Origin: Arcicella aquatica
Lineage (GTDB): Bacteria; Bacteroidota; Bacteroidia; Cytophagales; Spirosomataceae
NCBI RefSeq assembly: GCF_034928825.1
Contig: NZ_JAYFUL010000009.1
Span: 62,001 to 126,000 of the forward strand
Length of the DNA: 64,000 nt
Direction of reading: 5' to 3'
A program made the translations under genes and the position numbers. Shown piece by piece: positions 14,040 to 23,420 of the stretch (within the stretch, counting starts at the first letter, position 1; every line of letters starts with the position of its first letter). Below the pieces are notes generated by a model. That model ran no database searches, had not been told where the DNA came from, and saw only the letters and a program-made list of their open reading frames with translations.

Positions 14040-16382
14040 ATGAACAAGTATTTTTTGGTGGTTTTAATGCTTTTTTCTTATACTTTATCTAGAGCTCAGT
14101 CTTTGCCTCGTAGTATTAAAGTTGGTGCTATCAATGTAAAATATGATAGTTATGCTAAGGGTATTATTGAAAAAGAAATACAGAGTTTGAACAACAATCG
14201 TAAATACCTTGATGTACTGGTGGATAAAATGGCACTACATTTTCCAGTCATAGAAAAGATTTTAGCAGATGCTGGCATTCCCGATGAAATAAAGTATTTG
14301 TGTGTGCAAGAAAGTGTTTTTGATCCAGATGCTATTTCGATTTCTGGAGCAGTTGGCTACTGGCAGTTTAAAAGCGAAACAGCTAAAGAAATAGGCTTGA
14401 GGGTAGATGGAATCGTGGATGAAAGAAAACATCTTGCGGCATCTACCAAAGCAGCCGCTATTTATCTGAACAGAAGCAATTCGTTGTTAAACAATTGGAT
14501 GACTACCGTACTTTCTTACCGTATTGGACAAGGGGCTATCAAAAACCATCCTGCTACAGACTGGGCAAATAAAAAAGAAATTACGGTTACAAACACTACA
14601 GATTGGTATTTACTTCGTTTTTTGGCTCATCGTTATCTATTAGAGATTGAATACAACAAAGTGAAAAATAATGCTAAAAGTGACTTTTTATATGAATACA
14701 GTAATAGTAGAGGCAAGAGCATTACTGAAATAGCGAATGAATTATCGGTAGCTCCTTCGGTGATAGCAGTGAATAATGTTTGGTTAAAAAGTTCAACAGT
14801 ACCTAAAGACAAAGACTATATTGTCTATGTACCGATGACTTTGCAGAAGTATAAAGAAATGAGTCAGAATAATGCCAATCCGAAGAACGATGGCAATAAA
14901 AATAGTACGAATGATTTAGGTTTTCCTGTATTGGTGCGCCTCACCCAAGGGAATAGTAAAACTGAACCTATTTATTTTGAGATTAACGGTAAGAAAGGAA
15001 TAATGGCTATCGAAGGGGATACGCCAGAAAGTATAGCAAACCGAGCTGATATTAATTTACATAGATTTTTGAAATATAACGACTTGGATATTGATAGCAG
15101 AATTATTCCTAACGAAGTGTATTACCTAAAGAAAAAAGACCACAAAGCAATGGTGGCTTATCATACTGTTCAGGATACTGAAACACTTTGGGCTATTTCA
15201 CAGATGTATGGCATTTATTTGGAAGATTTAATGGCAAAAAATAGAATAGCTTCCTTACAGCGTTTACAAAGAGGAAGATTATTATGGTTGATTGATACAA
15301 GGCCAGATACACCGATTCAATATGTGGAGATGCCTAAAGTAAACCCTGTTGAAAAAACAGTTATCATCTCGACGCCTCCCAAACAAGTAGATACTACTAA
15401 GTCTGTCATAATTCTCGATAAACCAAAGGAGGTGAAGCCAACTGAAGTTCCCATAAAAGATAATAAGCCTTCAGGGTCGGGAGTAATTGATAATAGAGTT
15501 ACTACCAAAGAGAGTACAGTGCCTGTAGCAAAAGATAATACTCAAGTCAGTGATAAAACAAGACCAGTTTTTACTGATCCAGCGGGGCCACCGAAAATTA
15601 TTATAGAAGAAAAAATAGTAACTAAAGAATTGAAAAATCATACAGTATTGGCAAAAGATACCTATTTCTCAATAGCCCAACTATATGATATGAAGATAGG
15701 TGAACTTTTAACCTTGAATGATTTAAGGCTTGATGAAAAACTACGTGTAGGACAAGTTATCAAAGTGTATAAGGTGAGGAGTACACCCATTTCTGGAGCT
15801 TATGAAAGTGAAAAGAAATTGGATGGTAAAAAGGATGAGAAAGTTGTTGATGTAAAGGTTAAAGAAACGACCGATAAAATACCAACTATTATCAATAGTC
15901 CTGGTAAAGTCCTGTCAAAAGATGATCCAGCAAATGCTAAGGCGGAAATGCCTAAAATAATTACAAAAGAAGAAGTTGACCGAAAAAATATGGAAGCTAT
16001 TAAGAGTGCTTCTAGAAATATCCATACTGTAAATGCTGGCGAGACGCTTTTTAGCATCGCTAAACTACATGGAGTTACTGTGGCTGACCTTAGAGCATGG
16101 AATGATTTAACTACTAATACTGTAGAAATCAACCAGCAATTATGGTTTTCTAAAAATAGTGGCAAATTGGTTGAAACGAGTGATTACGAAACTGTTATGC
16201 CTAAGCCTATTAAAAATGTAGTGAAACCTAGTGAAAATAATATATACCATATCATGAAAGTAGGGGAAACTGTATTCAAGGTTTCACAAATATATGGTGT
16301 TACTGTAGAGCAAATTGTTAAATGGAATAATCTCAAGAATTTCTCAGTAAGCGTAGGGCAGAGGATATTAATTAAGAAGTGA
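14040..16382 (+). CDS. Lytic transglycosylase with LysM repeats (MltD-like)
   Basis: A 780-residue exported wall enzyme. The signal peptide is about 1-19 (ends SRAQ). The SLT domain (about 60-190) has the catalytic E91 in CVQESVFDPDAISISGAVGYWQF-type context (ES at 91-92, GYWQF at 106-110). LysM peptidoglycan-binding repeats follow, including HTVQDTETLWAISQMYGIYL, HTVLAKDTYFSIAQLYDM, HTVNAGETLFSIAKLHGVTV and HIMKVGETVFKVSQIYGVTV. They are separated by Pro/Thr/Lys-rich linkers. A more degenerate repeat lies right after the SLT domain. It cleaves the MurNAc-GlcNAc bond, giving 1,6-anhydro ends. The stop codon falls inside a large palindrome. Confidence 0.92.
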   Translation: MNKYFLVVLMLFSYTLSRAQSLPRSIKVGAINVKYDSYAKGIIEKEIQSLNNNRKYLDVLVDKMALHFPVIEKILADAGIPDEIKYLCVQESVFDPDAISISGAVGYWQFKSETAKEIGLRVDGIVDERKHLAASTKAAAIYLNRSNSLLNNWMTTVLSYRIGQGAIKNHPATDWANKKEITVTNTTDWYLLRFLAHRYLLEIEYNKVKNNAKSDFLYEYSNSRGKSITEIANELSVAPSVIAVNNVWLKSSTVPKDKDYIVYVPMTLQKYKEMSQNNANPKNDGNKNSTNDLGFPVLVRLTQGNSKTEPIYFEINGKKGIMAIEGDTPESIANRADINLHRFLKYNDLDIDSRIIPNEVYYLKKKDHKAMVAYHTVQDTETLWAISQMYGIYLEDLMAKNRIASLQRLQRGRLLWLIDTRPDTPIQYVEMPKVNPVEKTVIISTPPKQVDTTKSVIILDKPKEVKPTEVPIKDNKPSGSGVIDNRVTTKESTVPVAKDNTQVSDKTRPVFTDPAGPPKIIIEEKIVTKELKNHTVLAKDTYFSIAQLYDMKIGELLTLNDLRLDEKLRVGQVIKVYKVRSTPISGAYESEKKLDGKKDEKVVDVKVKETTDKIPTIINSPGKVLSKDDPANAKAEMPKIITKEEVDRKNMEAIKSASRNIHTVNAGETLFSIAKLHGVTVADLRAWNDLTTNTVEINQQLWFSKNSGKLVETSDYETVMPKPIKNVVKPSENNIYHIMKVGETVFKVSQIYGVTVEQIVKWNNLKNFSVSVGQRILIKK

Positions 16383-16570
16383 GGAGACTTTAGGACTGGA
16401 GGACTTTAGGACTCTGGACTTTAAGACGCTAGATATAAAACTTTGAGACGTTAGACTTTAACACGGTGTACTTTAAGATGTTAGACATAAGATATAATCT
16501 GCAAGCACATCTTTTGTCTAGCGTCTTAAGTCTAAAAATCCTAAAGTCCTTTAGTCCTAAAGTCTTCTCA
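16381..16570. repeat. Large imperfect palindrome built from short repeated words
   Basis: The left arm (about 16381-16434) and right arm (about 16516-16569) are inverted copies with few mismatches over 54 nt. The arms themselves are tandem variants of GACTTTAGGACT and GACTTTAAGACGCTAGA, and the middle holds GAGACGTTAGACTTTAA and similar words. It overlaps the stop codons of two convergent genes and could act as a bidirectional terminator. Confidence 0.8.
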
Positions 16571-17215
16571 TTTCTTCCTACAAACCATCAATCCATCTCT
16601 AATAGGCATCAGGATGTTTTCAGTTCTTGGGTCTTCATGACACATCTTGTTGAAATCCAACAAGTTTTGGGTATCCTTGTCAATCTTTTTATTAGGCTCA
16701 ATGTTAGCGACCTTACCACTCCAAAGTACATTATCAGAGATGATATAACCACCCTTTCGTACTTTATCAAATACCAAATCATAATATTTTTGATAGCTCA
16801 TTTTATCAGCATCAATAAAGACAAGGTCAAATGTTTCATCAAGCATCGGAATGATTTCAGCGGCATCCCCAATTCTATAATCTATTTTTGCTGCATAGTC
16901 AGAGGCTAAGAAAAATTGTTTTGTAAAACTCTCCAATTCTTCATTGATATCAATCGTAATAATTTTTCCACCCTCAACTAATCCTTCAGCCAAACATAAT
17001 GCAGAATAACCTGTATAAGTACCAATCTCTAAGATAGTTTTAGCTTGCATCATATGGGAAAACATCGATAAAACTCGTCCCTGTAAATGCCCTGAAAGCA
17101 TTCTAGATTGAAGAATTTTAGCGTGTGTTTCTCTGTTGAGATTGGCTAATAATTCACTTTCTGAAGAAGTATGGTTTTCCGAATAATCATTGATATTTTT
17201 AGGTAAAAAGTCCAT
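16568..17215 (-). CDS. Class I SAM-dependent O-methyltransferase (COMT-like)
   Basis: A 215-residue cytoplasmic enzyme of the O-methyltransferase family 3 type. Motif I is ILEIGTYTGYSALCLAEGL. The acidic loop is ITIDINEE, and the metal site is DLVFIDADKMSYQKYYD with ISDNVLWSGKV after it. These mark cation-dependent, catechol-like O-methyltransferases, although substrates of bacterial members are mostly unknown. It is read toward the convergent transglycosylase gene and has 21 bp to the upstream glycosyltransferase stop, so the two are probably one transcript. Confidence 0.88.
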   Translation of the reverse strand: MDFLPKNINDYSENHTSSESELLANLNRETHAKILQSRMLSGHLQGRVLSMFSHMMQAKTILEIGTYTGYSALCLAEGLVEGGKIITIDINEELESFTKQFFLASDYAAKIDYRIGDAAEIIPMLDETFDLVFIDADKMSYQKYYDLVFDKVRKGGYIISDNVLWSGKVANIEPNKKIDKDTQNLLDFNKMCHEDPRTENILMPIRDGLMVCRKK

Positions 17216-17236
17216 TGTAATAATTTTAAAAGATTG

Positions 17237-18364
17237 TTATGATAAAACACGCTGATAAAGTGATTGTAATTGCAAGGCGATGTTTTCAGCAGAAAATTGG
17301 GCGATATGTTGTTGTCCATCTAAAACCATTTGTTTCTGCATTGTTTTGTTGGATAAAACTTGCAGAATCTTGCTCGACAAATCGTTTACATCTTCGGGGT
17401 TTGCATATAAAGCACCTTTCCCGCCCGCCTCTTCCAAGCATGAACCCGTTGCCCCAATGACAGGAATCCCCGAATGTAGGGCTTCTAAGATAGGAATACC
17501 AAAGCCTTCGAACACCGAAGGATAAACAAAGAGGGATGCGCCTTGGTACAAAGCTGGTAAGTCTGCAAAAGGAACTTTGTTAAATATTTTGACATTAGTA
17601 AGTGAATGTTCCGAAATATAATCCTCAAGTTGTTGTTGATAGGCTGATTTTCCTCCTACCAATATTAATTCATAGTCTGAAAGATGTAATTTATGAAATG
17701 CCTTTAGGAGTAACAACTGGTTTTTTCGTTCGGTAATAGTAGCTACACAGAGGAGGTATTTTTTATAAATATTGTATTTAGCTTTACCTGCTTCAATATC
17801 TTCCTCACTAAGCTTTTCCTTGAAAACATTATCCGAATCTTGATAGACTACGGCAATCTTTTCTGGATTAATTTGATAGTATTCAATAATATCCCGTTTG
17901 GTTTGTTCACTAACAGCGATAACCAAATCTGCATATTGACAAGCTTTCTTGAATTTTAATTTGTAAATAAACCTATCAAAGGCGGGGTATAAATTGGGAT
18001 AACGCTCAAAGATTAAGTCGTGGATGGTTACGATAGCCTTGATATTGTTCCTTTTTAAACCAATAGGTAGTTCATTACTAAGCCCATGAAACACTTCGAT
18101 ACCATCTTTTTTTAAGTCAGTCGTAATCAAAAAACTTCTCCAGAAAGACTTCATTTTTTTGAAAGTCGGCATTCTGATAGTGAAATTAAGAGAGGGCGTC
18201 GTCAGGTATTTTTCAGTAAAGGGGGCTGTGCTTACCTTAGGCGTGTAGGCAAAATAAGTATTTTCAGCGTTATATTTTAATAAAGCATCAATGATAAATC
18301 GGCTATAATTTCCTAAACCCGTATTATTGTTGAAAGCTCTTTTGGCATCGAAACCGATTTTCAT
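17237..18364 (-). CDS. Glycosyltransferase, GT4/GT-B fold
   Basis: From the ATG at 18364 the protein is 375 residues: MKIGFDAKRAFNNNTGLGNYSR matches the usual N-terminus. A 16-residue upstream extension from 18412 lacks family features and was not used. The N-terminal domain holds VTIHDLIFERYP and VSEQTKRDII. The C-terminal donor domain has LLCVATITERKNQLLLLKAF, then FVYPSVFEGFGIPILEALHSGIPVI with the EX7E motif and GATGSCLEEAGG. It transfers a hexose from a nucleotide sugar, perhaps onto envelope glycan. It is unlinked to the large locus downstream. Confidence 0.9.
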   Translation of the reverse strand: MKIGFDAKRAFNNNTGLGNYSRFIIDALLKYNAENTYFAYTPKVSTAPFTEKYLTTPSLNFTIRMPTFKKMKSFWRSFLITTDLKKDGIEVFHGLSNELPIGLKRNNIKAIVTIHDLIFERYPNLYPAFDRFIYKLKFKKACQYADLVIAVSEQTKRDIIEYYQINPEKIAVVYQDSDNVFKEKLSEEDIEAGKAKYNIYKKYLLCVATITERKNQLLLLKAFHKLHLSDYELILVGGKSAYQQQLEDYISEHSLTNVKIFNKVPFADLPALYQGASLFVYPSVFEGFGIPILEALHSGIPVIGATGSCLEEAGGKGALYANPEDVNDLSSKILQVLSNKTMQKQMVLDGQQHIAQFSAENIALQLQSLYQRVLS

Positions 18365-18580
18365 TTTATTAAATAATTGGTGGATAGTGATTTGTTTTAA
18401 CTTTTGAATCAAATGAAAATAAATTTCATAGATTTCTGCACAAAATTACCTTGAATTGGGTTAAATAAAAATGAGAATGATTTGTTTCGTAAATAATAGC
18501 TATATCTCACTAGCATACCATACTATGAACGAATATTTTAACACTATTTGTTTTATGATATAACAAGGCTTAAAATTACT

Positions 18581-18588
18581 TAACTTTG
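18581..18588 (+). promoter_or_regulatory. -7 promoter element for the M16 peptidase
   Basis: TAACTTTG fits the consensus exactly. The leader of about 57-66 nt contains CGAGCAAT (18619-18626) inverted as ATTGCTCG (18641-18648), ending 3 nt before the first ATG. This hairpin could affect translation start. Confidence 0.45.
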
Positions 18589-18651
18589 TATTTAAATTAG
18601 ATTATATTTTATAAAAAACGAGCAATATATTATTTGTAAAATTGCTCGTAA

Positions 18652-19893
18652 ATGATACGCATGTTAGAAATACAAGAATATAGATTATCGAATGGCATTA
18701 GAGTAGTACATCGACAAGTAACGCATACAGCAATTTCACACATTGGAATCATGTTGGATATGGGGAGCCGTGATGAGAAAACTCATCAACAAGGCTTGGC
18801 TCACTTTTGGGAACACATGGCTTTTAAAGGTACTAAAAAGCGTACGTCATTACAGATTATCAACCGATTAGAAATAGTTGGTGGAGAGTTGAATGCCTAT
18901 ACTACGAAAGAGAAAATCTGTTTTCATGCTTCTATTCTGACGCCTCATTATGAACGTGCATTAGAATTATTAGCAGATATTACCTTTAATGCTAGTTTTC
19001 CAGATAAACAAGTGGAGCGTGAGCGTGGCGTTATTTTAGAAGAAATGGCGATGTATTATGACTCACCAGAAGATGCTATCCAAGATGATTTTGATGAAAT
19101 TGTCTTTGCTAATCATCAATTGGGAAAAAACACCTTGGGAAATCAGGAAAGCGTTTCAAATTTCAATAAAAAAGATTTATTCGACTTTATCGCTGAAAAC
19201 TTGGATACTGAACGCGTTATTTTTTCGTCTATCGGTAATTTGCCTTTTAAAAAAGTGATACAGTTGGTTGAGAAGTTTTTAAAAGATATCCCTGCTAAAT
19301 CTTCTAATTTAATCAGGATTCCCCCAGCGGATTATAAACCTCAGAATATCAGCATCACAAGAAGTATTACGCAAGCCCATGTTGCCATCGGACGAACATC
19401 ATTTGCTCTGGCTGACGATAAGCGATTACCCTTCTTTATGTTAGTCAATTTATTAGGAGGGTTTGGGATGAATTCAAGGTTGAATCTGGCTGTTCGCGAA
19501 CGCAATGGTTTGGTGTATGCCATTGATGCTGGCTACACGCCTTTTATTGATACGGGGTATTGGGGGATTTATTTTGCTACCGAAGTAAAGCGATTGAATA
19601 AAGTCAACGATTTGATTTTGAAAGAGTTGAAAAAGTTGAGAGATATTACCTTAACAAAAACGCAATTACAAAATACCAAAGACCAGTTAATGGGGCAAAT
19701 GGCGATGTCGGAAGAAGGTAATATGAGTTTCATGCTGATGATGGCCAAAAGTCTCTTAGATATTGATAGAATAGATAGTCTTGATTATTTATTTGAGCAA
19801 ATAAAGAAAGTATCGGCTAATCAATTACAAGATTTAGCCAACGAAATGTTTCAAGAAAAAGACTTGAGCTATTTAACCTTTTTGCCAGAGTAA
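18652..19893 (+). CDS. M16 family zinc peptidase (pitrilysin/MPP type)
   Basis: A 413-residue single-unit M16B peptidase. The inverted zinc motif HXXEH is H51-F-W-E54-H55, and the downstream zinc ligand is Glu in RGVILEEMAMY (130/131). An R/Y pair in the C-terminal half (NLAVRERNGLVYAIDAGYTPF) is typical. Two starts are possible, 18652 and 18661; the second (MLEIQEYRLSNG) aligns best with the family. There is no signal peptide, so a cytoplasmic or peripheral role in peptide turnover is likely. M16B enzymes often act as pairs, but no partner gene is adjacent. It is followed directly by a 158-bp inverted-repeat element. Confidence 0.93.
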   Translation: MIRMLEIQEYRLSNGIRVVHRQVTHTAISHIGIMLDMGSRDEKTHQQGLAHFWEHMAFKGTKKRTSLQIINRLEIVGGELNAYTTKEKICFHASILTPHYERALELLADITFNASFPDKQVERERGVILEEMAMYYDSPEDAIQDDFDEIVFANHQLGKNTLGNQESVSNFNKKDLFDFIAENLDTERVIFSSIGNLPFKKVIQLVEKFLKDIPAKSSNLIRIPPADYKPQNISITRSITQAHVAIGRTSFALADDKRLPFFMLVNLLGGFGMNSRLNLAVRERNGLVYAIDAGYTPFIDTGYWGIYFATEVKRLNKVNDLILKELKKLRDITLTKTQLQNTKDQLMGQMAMSEEGNMSFMLMMAKSLLDIDRIDSLDYLFEQIKKVSANQLQDLANEMFQEKDLSYLTFLPE

Positions 19894-19898
19894 TTAAT

Positions 19899-20056
19899 GA
19901 AGCTGTTTAAACTTTCCGTTTCGGGTGAAAGTATTGTATTTTTGAATTGATTTTTTCAAAATTTGGGAAGCATAGCATCGCTACGTTGAGTAAATTTTGG
20001 AACAAGCTATTCTAAAAGACTTAGTTTAACCCGAAAGGGAAAGTTTAAACAGCTTC
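19899..20056. repeat. 158-bp element bounded by 28-bp inverted repeats
   Basis: The left arm 19899-19926 (GAAGCTGTTTAAACTTTCC then TTTCGGGT) and right arm 20029-20056 are inverted copies with one mismatch. Inside is a second imperfect inverted pair around CAAAATTT/AAATTTTG with a GGAAGCATAGCATCGCTACG centre. It begins 6 nt after the peptidase stop. No reading frame. It looks like a small dispersed element or an elaborate terminator. Confidence 0.75.
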
Positions 20057-20112
20057 AATATTATATAAAAATTTAATTGCCTTAAAGTTGTTATCTTTAA
20101 AGCTGTAGACAC

Positions 20113-21237
20113 TTGCATTTATATATCCACATTCCTTTTTGCCGACAAGCTTGTCATTATTGTGATTTTCATTTTAGCACTTCGTTAAAGTTAAAAAGGG
20201 AAATCATCATAGCGATTTGCCAAGAAATAAAACTTCGAAGGGGTTATCTTCAACATAAGCAATTAGAAACTATTTACTTTGGTGGAGGTACGCCTTCATT
20301 GTTAGATGAGCATGATTTAGCCTTGATTTTCGAAACAATTTATCAATGTTTTAGCGTAAATGAAGGAGCAGAAATTACTTTAGAAGCCAATCCAGATGAT
20401 TTGACAAAGGAGAAAATAATTCTCTTTCAACAATTTGGTATTAACAGACTGAGTATTGGGATTCAATCATTTAATGAAAATCATCTAAAGAAAATCAATA
20501 GGATTCATACTGCTCAAGAAGCAGAAACTTGTGTTAAATTGTCTCAAGATAGCGGTATTCATAATTTGACCGTCGATTTAATCTATGCTATTCCTTCGGA
20601 AAGTCACGCTATTTTTGAAAATGACTTGCTGAAAGCTACTAACTTAGGGCTTAATCATATTTCTGCCTATTGTTTGACAATAGAACCTAAAACTGTTTTT
20701 GGGAATTGGCTAAAACAAGGAAAAATTGAAGTAATTAATGATGAATTTGCTAGTCAACAATTCGAGATATTAGTCAAACATTTAGCTGATAATGGTTTTG
20801 AACAATATGAAATTTCTAATTTCGCTCGGAATAATCAATATGCAAGGCATAATACCAGTTATTGGAAACAAGAAGAATATTTAGGGGTAGGCCCTTCGGC
20901 TCATAGTTTCAACCATCAAAGTCGCCAATATAATATTGCTAGTAATGCTCAATATTTAAAATCGTTAGAGAAAGGTCTTGTACCAACCACCATCGAGTTG
21001 TTGACTAATGAGGATAGAATTAATGAATATTTACTCACAGGCCTGAGAACGAAGTGGGGATGTGATGTAGAAAAGCTCAATCAAATGTTAGGAAATAATT
21101 TCCTTGATTATCAAAAAGATATTCTTGCAAGTCAGTTTGTAGAAAAACTTATTTATCTTAAAAGCAATACGCTGTTGATTACAGAAAAAGGGAAATTGTT
21201 TGTAGATAGAATTGCCTCAGATTTATTTATCGCTTAA
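20113..21237 (+). CDS. hemW: HemW-like radical SAM protein, TTG start
   Basis: A 374-residue radical SAM protein. It begins (TTG)HLYIHIPFC, with the iron-sulfur ligands C10, C14 and C17 in CRQACHYCDF. CDF in place of CxC marks HemW, a heme chaperone, rather than HemN coproporphyrinogen dehydrogenase. GGGTPSLL, EANPDD and GIQSFN follow, with the HemW C-terminal domain after about 290. No ATG lies upstream: the frame is closed by TAA at 20098-20100, and TTG at 20113 gives the exact family N-terminus. TATCTTTA at about 20092 would place the transcript start only a few bases before the start codon. Confidence 0.9.
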   Translation: MHLYIHIPFCRQACHYCDFHFSTSLKLKREIIIAICQEIKLRRGYLQHKQLETIYFGGGTPSLLDEHDLALIFETIYQCFSVNEGAEITLEANPDDLTKEKIILFQQFGINRLSIGIQSFNENHLKKINRIHTAQEAETCVKLSQDSGIHNLTVDLIYAIPSESHAIFENDLLKATNLGLNHISAYCLTIEPKTVFGNWLKQGKIEVINDEFASQQFEILVKHLADNGFEQYEISNFARNNQYARHNTSYWKQEEYLGVGPSAHSFNHQSRQYNIASNAQYLKSLEKGLVPTTIELLTNEDRINEYLLTGLRTKWGCDVEKLNQMLGNNFLDYQKDILASQFVEKLIYLKSNTLLITEKGKLFVDRIASDLFIA

Positions 21238-21286
21238 ATTTTAAACTCTTTTTTATTAATCAGAAATACGTTTCTACGAAACATCG

Positions 21287-21294
21287 TAAATTTG
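21287..21294 (+). promoter_or_regulatory. -7 promoter element for mtgA
   Basis: TAAATTTG matches the consensus exactly. It lies 84 nt before the mtgA ATG. The -33 region is weak. Confidence 0.4.
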
Positions 21295-21377
21295 TATTAT
21301 AATCCTTTCTTCCTACTGCTTATTGATGGATAAATGGAAAGGAATAGATAGTTAATAAAAATTAATCGTGATATTAC

Positions 21378-22181
21378 ATGGCAAAAAATACGTTCAGAAC
21401 TCCTCCGCCAGAAGAGAACTCAAATTTAAACCCCAACTTATTTCAATCTTCATGGAAGACCTTTGGGATATTTAATAGACGCCATCCCATTTTTCAATAC
21501 ATAGCTTCCCTTTTTATTAAGTTCGTGATTTACTTTATTTCCATTACTTTAGCATGGGTATTGGTATTAAAGTTTGTTCCTATTTGGGTAACACCCACTA
21601 TGATAGACCGTAAAGTAACTGCCTTATTTAACGGAAGAGATTCGGAAATTCATTCAGATTGGGAGCCTTATGAAAATATTTCCAAAGAGGCAGCCTTGGC
21701 AGTAGTAGCCTCTGAAGACCAGCTATTTCCTCAGCATTTTGGCTTTGATTTCAATGCGATGTGGGGCGCCTTTCGCTATAATTTAAAAGGGAAAAAAATA
21801 AAAGGAGCAAGTACTATTTCGCAACAAGTTGCTAAAAACGTTTTTCTTTGGCAAGGTCGTAGCTATGTCAGAAAAGTATTAGAAGTGTATTTTACATTTC
21901 TAATCGAAATCGTTTGGGGCAAACAAAGAATTTTAGAAGTTTATTTGAATGTGGCTGAAATGGGAAAAATGACTTTTGGGGTCGAAGCCGCATCTTTGCG
22001 CTATTATGGGCACAGTGCTAAATCAATCACTAGAACAGAAGCTGCGAGAATCGCAGCCGTTTTGCCAAGTCCTAATAGATTTTCAATTACGAATCCTTCA
22101 AAGTATGTTCAACGAAGAACCAGCTTTATCACACGCCAAATGAGAGGACTAGGAGGGAAAGCTTATATCGCTGATTTATAG
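21378..22181 (+). CDS. mtgA: Monofunctional peptidoglycan glycosyltransferase
   Basis: A 267-residue GT51 enzyme that polymerises lipid II into glycan strands at the inner membrane. After a basic, Pro-rich N-tail there is one transmembrane helix (about 52-70: FVIYFISITLAWVLVLKF). The GT51 motifs are in order: ASEDQLFPQHFGFD (catalytic E113), GASTISQQVAKNVFLW, RKVLEVYFTFLIE and KQRILEVYLNVAEMG. No transpeptidase domain follows. FVPIWVTPTMI is the typical lead-in of MtgA. Single gene, convergent with the glucosaminidase gene. Confidence 0.95.
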   Translation: MAKNTFRTPPPEENSNLNPNLFQSSWKTFGIFNRRHPIFQYIASLFIKFVIYFISITLAWVLVLKFVPIWVTPTMIDRKVTALFNGRDSEIHSDWEPYENISKEAALAVVASEDQLFPQHFGFDFNAMWGAFRYNLKGKKIKGASTISQQVAKNVFLWQGRSYVRKVLEVYFTFLIEIVWGKQRILEVYLNVAEMGKMTFGVEAASLRYYGHSAKSITRTEAARIAAVLPSPNRFSITNPSKYVQRRTSFITRQMRGLGGKAYIADL

Positions 22182-22220
22182 ACAAACTGATTAATTTAGA
22201 GCGTAGGTTATTGCTCTAAA

Positions 22221-23363
22221 TTAATCATAAGCGATTAAATTATATTTATCAACTAATTTCATCACTCTATCGGCATAATACTTACCACCTTTATGAGAAT
22301 ACCCTTTCTCACCAATTGAATAAGCAAAAGTATATGCTGCTGAATATTTTTCTACTCCTGCCGCTAATTGCCCTCTATAAAATTTAGGAATATCGCTGTA
22401 ATCACGTTTCCATTGCCCTGTTTTGTGCATGAAAATTTCTTCTACCAAAAAAGTCATACAATCTCTTCTTGAATTAAAGCGTTTGTACCAGTTATCAGGA
22501 CGGTTTTCTTCATCGTAGATATATTGACCAATATCAGTAATTCTTAGAATGCCTACTTTGCCTTGATTTTCATCAGGCTGTCCTTTTAGTTGGTACGCAT
22601 TAGAAGGATTTCCCCACCATTGTTTGATGCCTAAGAAGTTATTAGCGTATATTGCATTTCTACTAAAACCATAACCGCTTTCTAAGGCAGACATCGCAAT
22701 AATTATGCTGGCAGGGACTTGATATTTTTGAGATAAATACTGAGCATCTTGACTGATGTCCAAAATGAAATTACGAGCTTCGTCAGCCGTAGGGTGTCCA
22801 ATGGCTGTTGTATAAACATTTTGGTTAGTTCCCAGAATAGGGTCTTCATTTGGAGTAGGAAGGAACTTGAAGGAAGTAGTAAAATTATCTGAATATTGAT
22901 AACTCGGTAGCATTCTATCACGAGATAAATTATCATCAATAGATGCAGATAGCTTGTTATTCCTACCTGTATTATTGCGTTCTAGAATTGTGACGTTATT
23001 ATCAAATGTTTTACCAGACACTACGATTTGTCCGTATGATACATTGACCGTATCATGTCTAGCAGATATTCCGACAAATTTTAATTGTTTGACACCCGGG
23101 TAGCTGAAAAGGAACCTAAATACGGCCTTGTTAGATTCAACCATAGCGGTGCCTAAACTTTTATTATCAGAATAAACTTTTACTCTTTGTACATTATCTC
23201 CTACACGGAAGAGAAAGCTTACATCATCGCCAACTTGTACTTTTTTTTCATAATCTACATTAAATACAAATCGATTAATTTTATTTGATGGCGTAAATGC
23301 AAATAAAACAAAACCCAATAATAAGATGCCTATTACTTGGTTAAAAAAACTGGTTTTGACCAT
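22221..23363 (-). CDS. Exported glucosaminidase-domain protein (GH73-like)
   Basis: A 380-residue protein with a signal anchor or signal peptide at about 5-24. Residues 30-120 resemble a beta-sandwich domain. The C-terminal half has the glucosaminidase fold: FILDISQDAQYLSQKYQVP, then SALESGYGFS with the likely catalytic E228, NNFLGIKQWWG, and YRGQLAAGVEKYSAAYTFA. Such enzymes cut the GlcNAc-MurNAc bond in peptidoglycan (FlgJ/AcmA type). Divergence or gliding-related roles are possible but not shown. A perfect 9-bp palindrome lies about 60 bp upstream. Confidence 0.85.
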   Translation of the reverse strand: MVKTSFFNQVIGILLLGFVLFAFTPSNKINRFVFNVDYEKKVQVGDDVSFLFRVGDNVQRVKVYSDNKSLGTAMVESNKAVFRFLFSYPGVKQLKFVGISARHDTVNVSYGQIVVSGKTFDNNVTILERNNTGRNNKLSASIDDNLSRDRMLPSYQYSDNFTTSFKFLPTPNEDPILGTNQNVYTTAIGHPTADEARNFILDISQDAQYLSQKYQVPASIIIAMSALESGYGFSRNAIYANNFLGIKQWWGNPSNAYQLKGQPDENQGKVGILRITDIGQYIYDEENRPDNWYKRFNSRRDCMTFLVEEIFMHKTGQWKRDYSDIPKFYRGQLAAGVEKYSAAYTFAYSIGEKGYSHKGGKYYADRVMKLVDKYNLIAYD

Positions 23364-23420
23364 TGCTAATTAATTTGTTAGATTTTGGGATTTTAACTCA
23401 GCGGCGGATAAGAATAATCC

